A stretch of 64,000 nt of DNA from JAICND01 sp040905905 (GTDB lineage: Bacteria > Actinomycetota > Acidimicrobiia > Spongiisociales > ZC4RG35), in contig JBBDQN010000051.1 in the NCBI GenBank assembly GCA_040905905.1, positions 62,001 to 126,000 of the forward strand, read 5' to 3'. Below the pieces are notes generated by a model. It ran no database searches and was not told where the DNA came from. It worked only from the letters and a program-made list of their open reading frames with translations. Shown piece by piece: positions 20,837 to 29,477 of this stretch; position 1 is the first letter of the stretch; each line of letters opens with the position of its first letter. Made by a program: the position numbers and the translations under genes.

Positions 20837-23629
20837 ACCGGAGAGGGCAGCGAGGGCGGCGAACGGATGGGTGACGTAGACCTCGCCCTCGGGGGTGCGG
20901 GGTTCGATCCGGGCAGTCTGAGTGACTCCGGCCCCAAAAAAAAGGCGGGCGCCGGAGATGGGATCCCATCCTTCGAACACCGGGGCGGCGTGGGCGGCCA
21001 AGCGCAGCCCGCGCAAACCGCGCAGCCCGGCGGCTTCGAAGTCGATCTGGCTAATCGTGGTCTGCAGATCGAGGGCGCATTGTGCCGCCGCCCCTACTTC
21101 AGAGAAGACCAGATAGAGACCGTCACCCCAAGTGCGGCCGGAAAGGAGGTGAGAGCCGAACTTCTCGACCGTTCGGCCGATCTCGGACATCACCTTCTCC
21201 TGGAAGAGGAGCACCTGGGCGTCGGAGAGGCGGGAAAAGCCGGCGAAGTCGGCGAAGATGAGCGCCCGCACCTGTCGTTTGGGTGGGGCGGCGGGACCAT
21301 TGATGGCAATGGCGGAAGGACCAGCCGCAATGATCGTGGTGGGATGGCCGCCAGCCTTCCAGCGGGCGACATCGACCGAAGTACCGGCCGTCTGCCCCGT
21401 TTCGACGCCGTCCCACACCGCCACCTGGCAAACGTCGGCCTCGAGCTGTCGAGCCCTTACCAGCGCATCGCCCATGGCGATGCGAGCGCAGAAGTCGAAC
21501 AAAGTCGGGTCGTCGAGGTATTCGCCGTGGACCGCCGTGACAACCTCGGCGGCCGAGGCCAGGCAGCGCTCGAAGCGACGCACCCAGGCGGGACCGGCCG
21601 GCGCCACCGAGGTGCGGACAAACTCCTCCCGATCGAAGGGGAGGGTGACGTGCAATTCGGCGCCCCGGTCGAGGAGGATCTCGGCGGCCATGATGTCGGC
21701 CCCGGCGGCCAAGGAGCCATGGCCGATCCCCGCCCCCAGCCGGTCGAACGCCGCCCTCAGATCGGCTCGCACTCGCGGCTCCTCCGCGGCAGGAAAACGG
21801 CTCCCTTCACCGGGAGCACCGATGCGATGACCGCAGAAGTGGACCACGGTCGGATTGGCAATCGCAGCCAGAAGCACAGGGTCGAAACCCTTGAGTTCAC
21901 AGACCAGCTTGAGCTGGCGGAGTGTGGTCGCCCGCGAGGCGAGGGCGGACTCACTCCCCTGCCCGGCCCGCCCTAAGGCATCTTCGGCCCTTTGGCGGTC
22001 ACCGAGTACCAGAGCGGCCTCGGCCTCAGAGGCCAGCAACCAGTAACGGTCCTCGGAACTTGCCGCCTTCGCCTTGGAGAGGACCTCGAGCCCCGAGCGG
22101 GCCGAGGCGGCCGCACGCTCTTCGTCTCCGGCTAACAGCCACATCGTGGCTGCGTTCACCGCCAGGTAGGGGGAGTGATAGCGGTCGAATCCCTCGCCGT
22201 ATCCGGTCGCCGAGCGCGATGCCCACAGACGGCGTTGCTCACCGTCGCGGGCGAGGGCGATGTCCTTGTCGAGGCGGGCGTCAAGGGCTGCGATCTCCTC
22301 TGCCAAACGGGCGGCCATGGAGGCGCCTTCCACCGAGGCGAGACCAAAGGAGTCGTAGCGACGGCGGGCCTGACTGGTGGCTCCCGACCGGGCGAGGGCG
22401 AGCACCGCCAGATAACGCAGCTCCATGTCGCCACTCCCCAACTCGAGCTGGCCGGCGGCGAGGTCATAAGCCTTCAGGTACTGGCCCTGACGAATCAGCT
22501 GACGGACTTCATCGGCGGAACTGGAGCCGCTTTCGGGGCGAACCCGTTCGATGCCAAGACGGCGGCGGAAACTCTCGACGGTGTGGACCGAAACTGTGGT
22601 CGGAGCGGCGGCCCGAACCGAAGCGGTCCGTCCGGTGCTGAGCAGCGAGGCCAGCTCGCCAAAGTAACGGCCAGCACCCAATCGGGCGAGCGGGACCTCG
22701 GAGCCCTCGGCATCGGTGCGAAAGATTTCCACCTCTCCAGCCTCGATCCAGTAGACGGCGTCGGCCGGTCCGCCCTCTTGCACGACGGTCTCCCCGGAAG
22801 CGAAAGTGATGAGTTCGGGGCTGTCGAGCCAGTCGGCCGCAGCCGAGTCGGCGAATTCGGTGAGGGCGGGATCATGGAGGAGGATGCGTTCCTCAAGGGC
22901 GGCGAGCTCGGGCGACGGTTCGACGCCGAGCTCGGTGGCCAGGGTCTCCTTGACCCGGGCGTAGGCACGCAGGGCCTCGGCCTGACGGCCCGAGCGGTAG
23001 AGCGCCAGAATCAACTGACCCCACAAACGCTCCCGCAACGGAAACGATTCGACCAGTCCGCTCAACTCCCCCAGCACCATGGCGTGATCGCCGACGAGGA
23101 GTTCTGTGTCCATCAGGGCCTCGACCGCCACCAGCCGCTCTTCTTCCAGACGGCGGCCGGCCTGTTCGGCGAATTCGAAGCGGCGGAGGTCGGAGAGGGC
23201 GGTGCCCCGCCACTGCGCGAGAGCCTGGCGAAAGGCTTCGGCACCTTTGCCGGGGTGGCCGAGGGTCCGGAACTGGACCCCCCTCTGCACGTGGCGACGA
23301 AAGCGGGCCAGGTCCGAGTTGGCCACCGGGATCTCGAGGAGATAGCTATCGGCGAGACGTTTGATGATGTCCTTCCCGAGGGCGTGGCGAAGCCGGGAGA
23401 CGGTCGAGTGGAGCGAGGCCTCGGGCGAATCGGGCTGCTCCTCGCCCCAGAGTGCATCGACAATCCGATCGCCGCTGACAGGTGTTGGCGCCTCGAGGGC
23501 AAGGACGGCGAGCAGCGCCTTAGGCAGGTCACCCGGAATCTCGATGCTCTGGCTGGATCGATCAAGGACCTGTACGGGCCCGAGCAAACGAACGTCCACG
23601 AACACGGAAACTACCGCTCCTGCTGGCAT
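20744..23629 (-). CDS. SARP / cNMP-binding / TPR / SLOG-like / class III cyclase fusion
   Basis: 961 residues. Domains in order: SARP winged helix (about 10-100, VDVRLLGPVQV, TVSRLRHALGK); BTAD helices (105-250); a cyclic-nucleotide-binding domain (272-355) with phosphate cassette FGELASLLSTGRTASV; TPR-like helices (375-580); a SLOG-like Rossmann domain (594-740) with FCGHRIG, GSLAAGADIMAAEILL and LHVTLPFDREEF; a class III cyclase (785-925) with FADFAGFS and WGDGLYLVF, giving metal ligands Asp794 and Asp836. The usual catalytic Asn is Thr or Gln in GVTQTARI, so the product or activity may be atypical. It can thus sense a nucleotide-like ligand, make a cyclic nucleotide and bind one. Followed two bases later by the TIR gene. 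A GTG at 23605 with GGAG ahead is an alternative start. Confidence 0.88.
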   Translation of the reverse strand: MPAGAVVSVFVDVRLLGPVQVLDRSSQSIEIPGDLPKALLAVLALEAPTPVSGDRIVDALWGEEQPDSPEASLHSTVSRLRHALGKDIIKRLADSYLLEIPVANSDLARFRRHVQRGVQFRTLGHPGKGAEAFRQALAQWRGTALSDLRRFEFAEQAGRRLEEERLVAVEALMDTELLVGDHAMVLGELSGLVESFPLRERLWGQLILALYRSGRQAEALRAYARVKETLATELGVEPSPELAALEERILLHDPALTEFADSAAADWLDSPELITFASGETVVQEGGPADAVYWIEAGEVEIFRTDAEGSEVPLARLGAGRYFGELASLLSTGRTASVRAAAPTTVSVHTVESFRRRLGIERVRPESGSSSADEVRQLIRQGQYLKAYDLAAGQLELGSGDMELRYLAVLALARSGATSQARRRYDSFGLASVEGASMAARLAEEIAALDARLDKDIALARDGEQRRLWASRSATGYGEGFDRYHSPYLAVNAATMWLLAGDEERAAASARSGLEVLSKAKAASSEDRYWLLASEAEAALVLGDRQRAEDALGRAGQGSESALASRATTLRQLKLVCELKGFDPVLLAAIANPTVVHFCGHRIGAPGEGSRFPAAEEPRVRADLRAAFDRLGAGIGHGSLAAGADIMAAEILLDRGAELHVTLPFDREEFVRTSVAPAGPAWVRRFERCLASAAEVVTAVHGEYLDDPTLFDFCARIAMGDALVRARQLEADVCQVAVWDGVETGQTAGTSVDVARWKAGGHPTTIIAAGPSAIAINGPAAPPKRQVRALIFADFAGFSRLSDAQVLLFQEKVMSEIGRTVEKFGSHLLSGRTWGDGLYLVFSEVGAAAQCALDLQTTISQIDFEAAGLRGLRGLRLAAHAAPVFEGWDPISGARLFFGAGVTQTARIEPRTPEGEVYVTHPFAALAALSGDISIACQYVGTLPTAKGYGSLPLYALHQKV

Positions 23630-23655
23630 AAACCACGCGCGGGCTGCATATTTCC

Positions 23656-23697
23656 CGAGCCTGGCACATACCGCTTACCAACCTCTGACGGTCCATC
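23656..23697 (-). promoter_or_regulatory. Conserved upstream element, copy 1
   Basis: Partner of 17591-17632 (37 of 42 bases). It lies 27-68 bases upstream of the ATG of the full-length gene and is flanked by unrelated sequence, so it is the only conserved noncoding part of the duplicated unit. Confidence 0.5.
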
Positions 23698-23834
23698 GGG
23701 TAACTCTCGGTCAACCTCCTCCGCCACTGACCGACGACGATCCGGACCCTGGCAGTCGGTGGTCGCCAAGGTCTAGGAGCTCTGGCTCAAGCGGCGGCGG
23801 ATAGCCTCCCCGGTCCACGCAACGGGAGGCACCA

Positions 23835-24218
23835 ATGTCGAGTCCCATCGTCTTCATAAGCCACAACCGCCTGAAGGCAGGAATGCTTGAGAAGTTCACA
23901 GATTTCTACCGCACCGAAGTCGAGGTGATCAAGGCGGAGAAGCCGGGGACGCTCACGCATCTCGCGTATGTCAACGAGGTCGGCACCGAGGTTTCGTTTG
24001 TACACGTCCTGGCCGACGCGGACGCCTTCGACGCCCATCTCCAAGGGGTCCAAGCACGGGTAGACGCTTCGGCCACGTTCATCGAATCAAGAGGTTTCGA
24101 GATCTACGGCGCTCCGACGGCGGCGACGGTGGAGACGATGCGCGGACACGCAAAAACCAATCAAGTCCCGCTGCGGATCCTCCCCGATCAGGTCGGCGGC
24201 TACCTGCGGCTCGGCTGA
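23835..24218 (+). CDS. Antibiotic-biosynthesis-monooxygenase-like small protein
   Basis: 127 residues from ATG 23835 with GGGAGG nine bases ahead. IVFISHNRLKAGMLEKFTDF and VSFVHVLADADAFDAHLQGV fit the dimeric alpha-beta barrel (ABM) fold: strand, helix, and a FVHV strand. This fold includes haem-degrading and quinol-forming monooxygenases, but no specific active-site set can be named here. The gene is divergent from the SARP-cyclase gene, 205 bases apart, and convergent with the next one, so it seems an independent unit. Confidence 0.65.
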   Translation: MSSPIVFISHNRLKAGMLEKFTDFYRTEVEVIKAEKPGTLTHLAYVNEVGTEVSFVHVLADADAFDAHLQGVQARVDASATFIESRGFEIYGAPTAATVETMRGHAKTNQVPLRILPDQVGGYLRLG

Positions 24219-24240
24219 GCGCAGTATCTTCGTCGGCCCG

Positions 24241-25452
24241 TCAGCGCGAGTCGAGGGCGGGCTCGGCGGCGTAGAGCAACACCGACTCCGCTACCCCCTT
24301 GAGGTCCACCGGCCCGATCTCACGAAACCGCACCAATGATCGGTCGGAGTGGTTGACGACCTCCTGGCTTACCAAGACTTCGCCCGGTCGGGCATAGTCG
24401 CCAATGCGAGATGCAACATTGACCGTCTGGCCGTAATAGTCACCCTCCTGGAAGACGACAGGCCCGGCGTGAAGGCCGACATGGGCCTTGAGAAGTCCCG
24501 CATCGGAGATTTCTGTCAGGATCTCCAATGCCGCCAGTACTCCCGCGCCGGGGTCTGGGAAGTACACCATCACTCCGTCCCCCAGCCACTTGACCGGTCG
24601 GCCGCCATGGTCGACCGAAGTTCGTTCGACTATCCGACGGAGACGTTCAGCGAGCTCAGCCGCGGCGCGGTCCCCTTGTTCATGGGTCAACCGGGTGTAC
24701 CCGGTGATGTCCAGAAAACACATGGCGGGCGCAACTTCGGGACGGGTGTGCAGACCGGCCCCCTCCAGCGCCCCCGCAATCCCGGAGGCGATGTTGGTCA
24801 ACCAAGCCAGAGCTTGTTGGGCGTGGTAGATCGTCTGTATTGCCTTGTCAGACGCCGCCGACAGTCTCGGTGAGTGCTCTGCGGCGAACCGGCCGATGTC
24901 GCCTTCGGTGGCGCCGCGGGCCAACATCGGTTGCTGCACCTCAGTCCGCCACCACTCGGCTTCGGTTTCGGCAATCCTCCGCAGACTCTCCCCACACACT
25001 CGCAGTGCCTGTTCGATCGCTTGCGGTCGAAAACCGAGTCCATGTTGGAGTTCGACCAGCGCCAACACAGACAGTTCGTCTTCCCGCATCCTCTCCTGCG
25101 GGTCGGGTCGGGGACCGCCCACGGCCTCGCGAATAACGAGAAGCAGGTCCACCGGAATCCCGGTACGTTCCGAAAGGTCCGCGAAGGTGACGTCACTCAG
25201 GGGCGCGAAAACTCGACTGCCGGCCGCCTCGATGAAATCGAGGGAAAAGGCTCCGGCCTTGATCAGCGTCGCAAGTCCTTCGAGCGGCAGCCCGGCCCGT
25301 TCTAACGAGCGGACGACCTGGATCAGCCGCACATCGGCGTTGGAAAATCTTCCCTCAGGATCCGGTTCGACGATTCCAAGGCGAAGGAGACGATCAACCG
25401 AATCGACACTCGCTCCGGCTCGATCAGCGGTCTGCTCGATCGAGTAACTCAC
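24241..25452 (-). CDS. Class III nucleotide cyclase with MerR-like N-terminus
   Basis: 403 residues. The start SIEQTADRAGASVDSVDRLL then GIVEPDPEGRFSNADVRLI is MerR-like (about 5-75), but the middle (80-215) matches the regulatory region of actinobacterial cyclases rather than a MerR effector domain. The cyclase domain (about 235-395) has CFLDITGYTRLTHEQGD, WLGDGVMVYF and GQTVNVASRIGD, so both metal Asp residues and the Asn and Arg of the active site are present. It should make a cyclic nucleotide, probably cAMP. It lies alone, convergent with the ABM-like gene. Confidence 0.87.
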   Translation of the reverse strand: MSYSIEQTADRAGASVDSVDRLLRLGIVEPDPEGRFSNADVRLIQVVRSLERAGLPLEGLATLIKAGAFSLDFIEAAGSRVFAPLSDVTFADLSERTGIPVDLLLVIREAVGGPRPDPQERMREDELSVLALVELQHGLGFRPQAIEQALRVCGESLRRIAETEAEWWRTEVQQPMLARGATEGDIGRFAAEHSPRLSAASDKAIQTIYHAQQALAWLTNIASGIAGALEGAGLHTRPEVAPAMCFLDITGYTRLTHEQGDRAAAELAERLRRIVERTSVDHGGRPVKWLGDGVMVYFPDPGAGVLAALEILTEISDAGLLKAHVGLHAGPVVFQEGDYYGQTVNVASRIGDYARPGEVLVSQEVVNHSDRSLVRFREIGPVDLKGVAESVLLYAAEPALDSR

Positions 25453-25546
25453 CTGCTCACCGTAACCGGTTTGTCTCCCCTAGTCGTCCCCCGGTTCGGA
25501 GCGAACTCCGGCGACCGCCAGGGTGAGACACGGTAAGGGAGGGTGG

Positions 25547-28201
25547 CTAATGCCTCCTTTCGGAGGGTGGGTAATGCTCCTTTCGAGCGAAGGCGACAGC
25601 TTCTTCCGCACTCATCTTCCGGCCCTCGTCCCAGGCTCGCTCGGCCGCAACCACGGGAAGCCTGCTCCGCGCGTCACCTATCGGGTCACCTATCAGGGGG
25701 AGCAAATCCACCGGTGGGCCACCGCCGACCTGATCGTGAAGGGAGTCGTAGGCGCCGGCCAGCCGCAAGGCTTGCTCATGCCGGCCTTCCCATGCGGCAA
25801 GGTAAGCCAAGGTCAGCAGGCCTCCCACCACCCCTACCGCGATATCGTCGTCGACGGCGACTTGCAAAGCTTCGAGGCCGGCGGACCAGGCCTCGGCGTA
25901 ACGTCCAGCCTTGGCGTAACCCAGTGCGAGACCAGCCAGGTTGTCGCCGAGGTGGAAGTGGTCTCCATTGGCCCGCCAGATCGCCACTACCTGCTCGAGT
26001 TCCCGAACGTAGCCGTCCCAGTCTTCGATCATTGCCATCCGGGCGGCCAGAATCGAAAGGGTACGGGCCAAACCCAACTCGTCACCTATCTGGCGAGACA
26101 GGGCGACGCTCTCCTCGAACTGTTCGACGGCTGGCCCATAATCGCCAGTGGCGGCGGCGACAAAGGCGTGGTTATAGAGCGCCTCGGCAATGCCCTTCGG
26201 GTCGCCCAGCTCTCGTTCGATCGCCAGCGCCTCGCGGTAGAACTCTGTAGCCGCTCCTATGTTGGTCTGCCACCAGGCGATCCCTCCCGCTCCACCCAAA
26301 GCCTTGGCCCGTGCCGCCGACGGCTCCTTTCCGGTCGGCATGGCCAGGACCTCCCCGAACCACGTTTGTCCCTCGTCCAGATGTGCCCGCCATGACCAAA
26401 ACCGCCACAGCGCACCCGCCCCCGATTGGGCCGCCTCCGCGTCCCCCGCCTCAATCGCCCATCTCAGGGCGGCGCGGAAATTCGCGTGCTCTAGATCGCA
26501 ACGGTCGAGCCAGCGGCGGTCGCGGGTCAAGTGCGGTTCGGCCTCTCCGGCCAGCTCGAAGTAGTGCCGGGCGTGGCGTCTGCGCATCAATTCAAGTTCC
26601 CCTTGTGCGTCCAGCTGCTCGTCGGCGTAGTCCTTGATCGTTAACAACATGTAGTAACGAGACTCGCCTTCCGGCGTCTCGGCGCGAGCGACCAATGAAT
26701 TGTTGACGAGCGAGGCCAATCCCTCCAGAGTGTCCATTCCGAGGTCCTCGAGATCGCATACTGCCTCGGCCGACTCCAGAGACCAGCCGCCGCTGAAGAC
26801 AGATAGACGTGCGAACAGCCGCCGGTCAGCCTCTGAGAGGAGGTCATAACTCCAGGCGATGGCGCCTCGCAGGGTGCGCTGACGCTCCGGCAGGGTTAGC
26901 ACCTTCGAGGAGAGGATTCCCAGACCTTTTCCCAATTGGGTCAGTACTTGCTCGGCGGTCAGAAGTTTCGTTTTTGTGGCGGCCAACTCGATAGCCAGTG
27001 GGAGCCCATCCAGTCTGGACGTGATCTCCGCCACCGCGGCCGCGTTTGCTTCGGTCACCGTGAATTCCGGCCGCACGGCCCGGGCCCGCTCCATGAAGAG
27101 GCGCACCGCTTCCAGCCGGCATAGGCTGGGCAGGTCGGTGGTTCGCTCCCAATCGGGACGCTCTAGTGGCGGTATCTCGTATTGCTGTTCGCCCCGGACC
27201 GAGAGGGGAGCGCGAGAAGTGACCAAGACCTTGATCGCCGGCGAGACAGCCACAAGCCTCTCGATCACCGGAGCCGCTTCCACTACCTGCTCGAAGTTGT
27301 CTGCGACCAGCAACAACTGCTTCTCCCGCAGGTGGTCCTCGAGAGTTTCGAGGATCGAGCGCCCCGACGTGTCGGCTATGCCGAGGGCGCCAGCGATCGC
27401 CGAGGAGACCAGAGTCGAATCAGCCAGAGTTGATAGGTCGGCGAAAAAGACACCATCGTTGAAATCACCCAGAACCTCGGCCGCCAGTTGCAGTGCCAGC
27501 CGTGTCTTTCCGGCACCTCCCGGGCCGGTAATCGTGAGCACCCTGGTCCCGGCAAGGAGTTGCATCAGCTCCTCAATCTCCTTCACTCTCCCTACGAAGG
27601 AAGTGAGTTGAAGTGGGAGGTTGTTGGGCCGAAGACCAAGAGTCTTGAGTGGAGGGAAGTCGGCCGGGAGTCCGGCGATGACCAGGTCGTGGAGGCGCTC
27701 GGGATGGCTTATGTCCTTTAGGCGGTGTTCGCCCATGTCACGTAGCTCAACTCCCTCGGGCAGTGATTGCAGGGCGAGAGCGCGGGTGGACTCGGAGAGA
27801 AGTACCTGCCCACCATGTCCGGCGGCGGCGATGCGAGCCGCCCGGTTGACGTCGATTCCCAGGTAGTCATCACCCCCCAACTCTCCCTCGCCGGCGTGCA
27901 GCCCCATTCGCACTCGCACCGGTGCTTCGGACCAGGCATGAGCAGCGAGGTTTCGCTGGGCAGCAACTGCCGCTCGCACGGCGCCCACCGCGGTCGGGAA
28001 GGCGACGAAGAACGAATCACCCTCAGTCCGAACTTCGACTCCGCCACCTTGGGCGATCGCATCACGAAGGATGGAGGCATGCTCACCTTGAACTGCTCGA
28101 TAACGGGCTATGCCGAGATCCTGAAGGAGTCGCGTCGATCCCTCGATATCGGTGAACATGAAGGTGACCGTTCCGGTCGGAAGCTCGGGCACTGGCGACA
28201 A
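25547..28201 (-). CDS. Class III cyclase / NB-ARC-like ATPase / TPR regulator
   Basis: 884 residues. The cyclase domain comes first (about 10-185): FMFTDIEGSTRLLQ, RTEGDSFFVAF and DVNRAARIAAAG, all key residues present. Then an NB-ARC/STAND ATPase (about 205-480) with Walker A TITGPGGAGKTRLALQ, Walker B LLLVADNFEQV and a conserved TSRAPLSVRGEQ segment. The remaining 400 residues are helical TPR-like repeats such as IGDELGLARTLSILAARM. This is the common actinobacterial adenylate cyclase/ATPase architecture without a C-terminal LuxR helix-turn-helix. It probably couples ligand or protein sensing to cAMP. It is transcribed alone, 94 bases upstream of the MerR-like cyclase on the same strand. 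Confidence 0.88.
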   Translation of the reverse strand: MSPVPELPTGTVTFMFTDIEGSTRLLQDLGIARYRAVQGEHASILRDAIAQGGGVEVRTEGDSFFVAFPTAVGAVRAAVAAQRNLAAHAWSEAPVRVRMGLHAGEGELGGDDYLGIDVNRAARIAAAGHGGQVLLSESTRALALQSLPEGVELRDMGEHRLKDISHPERLHDLVIAGLPADFPPLKTLGLRPNNLPLQLTSFVGRVKEIEELMQLLAGTRVLTITGPGGAGKTRLALQLAAEVLGDFNDGVFFADLSTLADSTLVSSAIAGALGIADTSGRSILETLEDHLREKQLLLVADNFEQVVEAAPVIERLVAVSPAIKVLVTSRAPLSVRGEQQYEIPPLERPDWERTTDLPSLCRLEAVRLFMERARAVRPEFTVTEANAAAVAEITSRLDGLPLAIELAATKTKLLTAEQVLTQLGKGLGILSSKVLTLPERQRTLRGAIAWSYDLLSEADRRLFARLSVFSGGWSLESAEAVCDLEDLGMDTLEGLASLVNNSLVARAETPEGESRYYMLLTIKDYADEQLDAQGELELMRRRHARHYFELAGEAEPHLTRDRRWLDRCDLEHANFRAALRWAIEAGDAEAAQSGAGALWRFWSWRAHLDEGQTWFGEVLAMPTGKEPSAARAKALGGAGGIAWWQTNIGAATEFYREALAIERELGDPKGIAEALYNHAFVAAATGDYGPAVEQFEESVALSRQIGDELGLARTLSILAARMAMIEDWDGYVRELEQVVAIWRANGDHFHLGDNLAGLALGYAKAGRYAEAWSAGLEALQVAVDDDIAVGVVGGLLTLAYLAAWEGRHEQALRLAGAYDSLHDQVGGGPPVDLLPLIGDPIGDARSRLPVVAAERAWDEGRKMSAEEAVAFARKEHYPPSERRH

Positions 28202-28406
28202 ACGTAGCGTGACGGGTTGGACTCCGCGTGGCCGCGGAGTGCGCCGGGATCGAGCACGAGACCCATTACGTCGGCCGAGCCACTCAACTCAATGGTCCGT
28301 GCCGCCGGCAGATCGGAGGTCGTCCAACCGCAAAACGAATGGCATCGTTGATGGGCCTGGTTCGCTACACGGCCGAAACAGCAGGACCATCGAAACCGGC
28401 GATGGC

Positions 28407-29396
28407 TCAGGGCACGTTGACCAGGATGTTGCCTGCGCTCCAGTCGTTAGCGGCCTCGTAGGTGGTCTCGGCCTCATCGCCGAGATAGGGGCCGTACATC
28501 GTGTTCTTGTCGTTCGAGTACTTGTAGCTGTTGACCGAATAGAGCAGCCCGGTCCCGGTCTCCTCGTTGAAGCTTGCCAACCACGGCCCGCCGCTGGAGC
28601 CGCCGGTCATCTTGCAGGCGAGACCCTGGGTAGTGCTACCGAAGGGGTCGTCCTTGCTGGTCCCGGCGCAGTAGATCAGATCGTTGCCGTTGAAAGGACG
28701 GGCATGCGGATAACCGAAGGAGTGAACCCCCAGCCGCTCGCCCTGGTTGAAACCGATGCCCTGGGTTCCGTAAGCAATTTCGAGAAGAGCCGTGCCGCGG
28801 GGGGCGATCACTGCAAAGGCGTAGTCATGTTCGAAGTCACGATCCGCCCACCCTGCGGTGGTGACCAGACCCGCCGCCGTAAAGCAGCGGTCGGAACCGG
28901 CGCAACTCAACACCGGGTTTTCCTCGTAGGCGGGAAAGAAGACCCAGTTGGTGGCGAAGGCATTGGCGACATCGTCATAGACACAGTGCCCGGCGGTGAG
29001 AACCAGCGAATGGCCGCTGAGACCATCGACCACCGCGCTGCCGGAGCAGACGAAGTTGGAGGATCCCATCGTGAAGAGCACCTTGCCGGTGGTCCGCTGC
29101 ACCCCGCCGCCACCCTCCCAGGAAACACCGGTAACGGCTCCCTCTTCGCCGCCGCCACCACCACCACCGCCACCTCCACCGGGGGTGCCGGGCGGCTTGG
29201 CTTGCGGCGACCGGCCGCGGTCGACCACCATGTCGCGAGGGATGGCCGAAGCGATCCGAGCCGCAGTCCAATACGACGTGATCCGGTCATGTTCGGCCTG
29301 GGCCCGGTCTCCGACCGTGGCGCTCGCCGAGGCCGCCAGCAACCCGACGACCAGCGCTAGGACAACAGCAATAACGCGGTAACCGCTCCGTCTCAT
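28407..29396 (-). CDS. Secreted trypsin-like serine protease with polyglycine linker
   Basis: 329 residues from ATG 29396 (a start five codons upstream is also possible). A signal peptide ends near ASASA. A Pro-rich piece leads to 11 consecutive glycines, a flexible linker near residue 75-85, then the chymotrypsin-like domain. The triad is visible: His in VLTAGHCVYDD, Asp in FEHDYAFAVI and Ser in MTGGSSGGPWLAS. Six cysteines in the domain suggest disulphides. It resembles V8/Glu-type or trypsin-like peptidases released outside the cell. It is transcribed alone. Confidence 0.87.
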   Translation of the reverse strand: MRRSGYRVIAVVLALVVGLLAASASATVGDRAQAEHDRITSYWTAARIASAIPRDMVVDRGRSPQAKPPGTPGGGGGGGGGGGEEGAVTGVSWEGGGGVQRTTGKVLFTMGSSNFVCSGSAVVDGLSGHSLVLTAGHCVYDDVANAFATNWVFFPAYEENPVLSCAGSDRCFTAAGLVTTAGWADRDFEHDYAFAVIAPRGTALLEIAYGTQGIGFNQGERLGVHSFGYPHARPFNGNDLIYCAGTSKDDPFGSTTQGLACKMTGGSSGGPWLASFNEETGTGLLYSVNSYKYSNDKNTMYGPYLGDEAETTYEAANDWSAGNILVNVP

Positions 29397-29477
29397 GGTC
29401 CTCTCCCTCACTCCATCGATCTGCCTGGTCAGACTAGAACGCCGATCCGTTGGTATCTATGGGCAAACCGCCCCGAA

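Larger units (their letters stand above)
17762..23697 (-). repeat. First (complete) unit of the cyclase/TIR tandem duplication
   Basis: Holds the full-length SARP/SLOG/cyclase gene, its TIR/propeller partner and the upstream element, in the same order and direction as 14177-17632. Boundaries are set by the points where similarity to the other unit starts and stops. Confidence 0.85.

Noticed and set aside
20890..20915. GGTTCGATCC resembling a tRNA T-loop
   Set aside because: It lies within the cyclase gene and no acceptor or anticodon stem can be formed around it.
20732..23776. Two long plus-strand frames (20732-21976, 22175-23776) opposite the SARP-cyclase gene
   Set aside because: Antisense shadows in GC-rich DNA; no start context and no recognisable motifs.
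25490..25515. GTTCG-GAG-CGAAC hairpin between the two cyclases at 25.5 kb
   Set aside because: Five-base arms only and no T-tract; too weak to call a terminator.
25535..25580. Near-direct repeat GGAGGGTGG.TAATGC at the end of the NB-ARC cyclase gene
   Set aside because: Only two short copies at the end of a coding region; probably chance duplication of a few codons rather than a regulatory array.
29150..29185. CCACCG-type simple repeat as possible microsatellite locus
   Set aside because: Explained by the polyglycine linker codons; noted only as possible slippage site.
28152..29360. 402-codon plus-strand frame opposite the protease
   Set aside because: Repetitive Gly/Val/Ala content produced by antisense of the protease; no family.
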